Source: Chloroflexota bacterium | GTDB taxonomy: Bacteria; Chloroflexota; Limnocylindria; P2-11E | Length of the DNA: 6,506 nt | Direction: 5' to 3' | Assembly (NCBI GenBank): GCA_016875665.1 | Contig: VGPA01000076.1 | Span: 1-6,506 of the forward strand | Shown here: positions 6,259-6,506 of the stretch, piece after piece | How positions within the stretch are numbered: the first letter of the stretch is position 1 | Layout: every line of letters begins with the position of its first letter | Position numbers and translations under genes: made by a program | Notes under the pieces: model-generated | The model's input: the letters and a program-made list of their open reading frames with translations, nothing else | The model's database searches: none | What the model was told of the DNA's origin: nothing

Positions 6259-6300
6259 CGGCGGGGCCTCGCGGCGGAGCCGCTCGCTGCCCAGGGTCAT
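6244..6300 (-). other. 18-codon frame in the nuoB-nuoC spacer, ATGA-coupled to nuoB (doubtful gene)
   Basis: An ATG at 6300-6298 overlaps the nuoB TGA as ATGA and opens an 18-codon frame ending with TGA at 6246-6244, just before the nuoC ribosome-binding site. The predicted peptide starts MTLGSERLRRE and is charged, with no recognisable domain. It is not in frame with nuoC, so it is not a missed nuoC extension. I see no convincing Shine-Dalgarno sequence in front of it, so translation would depend on ribosomes finishing nuoB. It may only be a chance frame that carries ribosomes across the spacer. A real peptide product is unlikely but cannot be excluded. Confidence 0.15.
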
Positions 6301-6506
6301 TGAATCGTGAGCGGGCGCCGCTCGCCGCGCTTGACCATCTCTTGGAGCTGGATGAGCGAGAAGAGCAGCGCCTCCGGGCGCGGCGGGCAGCCCGCGAGGT
6401 AGACGTCCACCGGCACGATCTTGTCCACGCCCTGAACGAGCGCGTAGTTGTTGTAGACGCCGCCGCACGACGCGCAGGCGCCCATCGCGATCACCCACTT
6501 CGGCTC
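6297..6506 (-). CDS. nuoB: NADH-quinone oxidoreductase subunit B, C-terminal 69 residues (5' end outside the window)
   Basis: NuoB is the small peripheral-arm subunit that carries Fe-S cluster N2, the last cluster before quinone. Only the last 69 residues are visible. They begin EPKWVIAMGACASCGG and continue through a VQGVDKIVPVDVY block and GCPPRPE, all hallmarks of this family. By comparison with Thermus Nqo6 and E. coli NuoB, the cysteine of GAC (visible residue 11) and the cysteine of GCPP (residue 40) are two of the four N2 ligands. The adjacent Cys-Cys pair that supplies the other two lies beyond the window edge. The segment GACASCGG has an extra cysteine (residue 14) where many homologues have Ser or Asn. 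The reading frame enters open from position 6506 and stops with TGA at 6299-6297. The ATGA at that stop begins an 18-codon frame; nuoC starts 67 nt downstream. Identification is secure despite truncation. Confidence 0.96.
   Translation of the reverse strand, partial: EPKWVIAMGACASCGGVYNNYALVQGVDKIVPVDVYLAGCPPRPEALLFSLIQLQEMVKRGERRPLTIQ

Noticed and set aside
1..6506. A hidden novel system (defence, mobile element, CRISPR, or transferred cargo)
   Set aside because: Every stretch above about 105 bases is covered by nuo genes in conserved order, with no integrase, transposase, inverted-repeat ends, spacer arrays or composition break that I can see.

Overview
The window is a continuous minus-strand stretch of a nuo operon, which encodes the proton-pumping NADH:quinone oxidoreductase (respiratory complex I). 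Transcription runs from position 6506 down to 1, in the order nuoB (3' end only), nuoC, nuoD, nuoE, nuoF, nuoG, nuoH (5' end only). All seven genes are identified from family-specific motifs and diagnostic cysteine patterns. Gene order, separate nuoC and nuoD genes, and an intact NADH-input module (nuoEFG) indicate a standard 13- or 14-gene bacterial complex I. It is not a ferredoxin- or F420-linked variant.

The DNA is strongly GC-rich, several starts are GTG, and the genes are tightly packed. The likely source is a high-GC, respiring, probably uncultured bacterium, for example of a Methylomirabilota/Rokubacteria-, Binatota- or deltaproteobacteria-like lineage. That placement is an impression from base composition and protein style only and is not secure.

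Layout: 6506-6297 holds the nuoB end with two N2 cluster ligands. 6296-6230 is a 67-nt spacer with a small hairpin and an 18-codon frame. 6229-5771 is nuoC. 5774-4581 is nuoD, overlapping nuoC by 4 bp. 4580-4478 is a 103-nt spacer with repeats and palindromes. 4477-4022 is nuoE. 4025-2745 is nuoF, overlapping nuoE by 4 bp. 2752-173 is nuoG, overlapping nuoF by 8 bp. 176-1 is the nuoH start, overlapping nuoG by 4 bp. No gene-free stretch exceeds 300 bases. I see no promoter, terminator, RNA gene, insertion sequence or CRISPR array.

Function as a set: NuoF takes hydride from NADH onto FMN. NuoE and NuoG carry electrons through their Fe-S chain. NuoB (N2 cluster) passes them to quinone in the cavity formed with NuoD and NuoH, and NuoC buttresses that connecting arm.

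This is a housekeeping locus, and I do not find a novel system in it. The most unusual part is the nuoD-nuoE spacer. It holds a 24-bp tandem duplication of the nuoD stop junction, a third partial copy just before nuoE, and two palindromes between them. A 36-codon frame runs through it and overlaps both flanking genes by GTGA. A smaller parallel exists between nuoB and nuoC.
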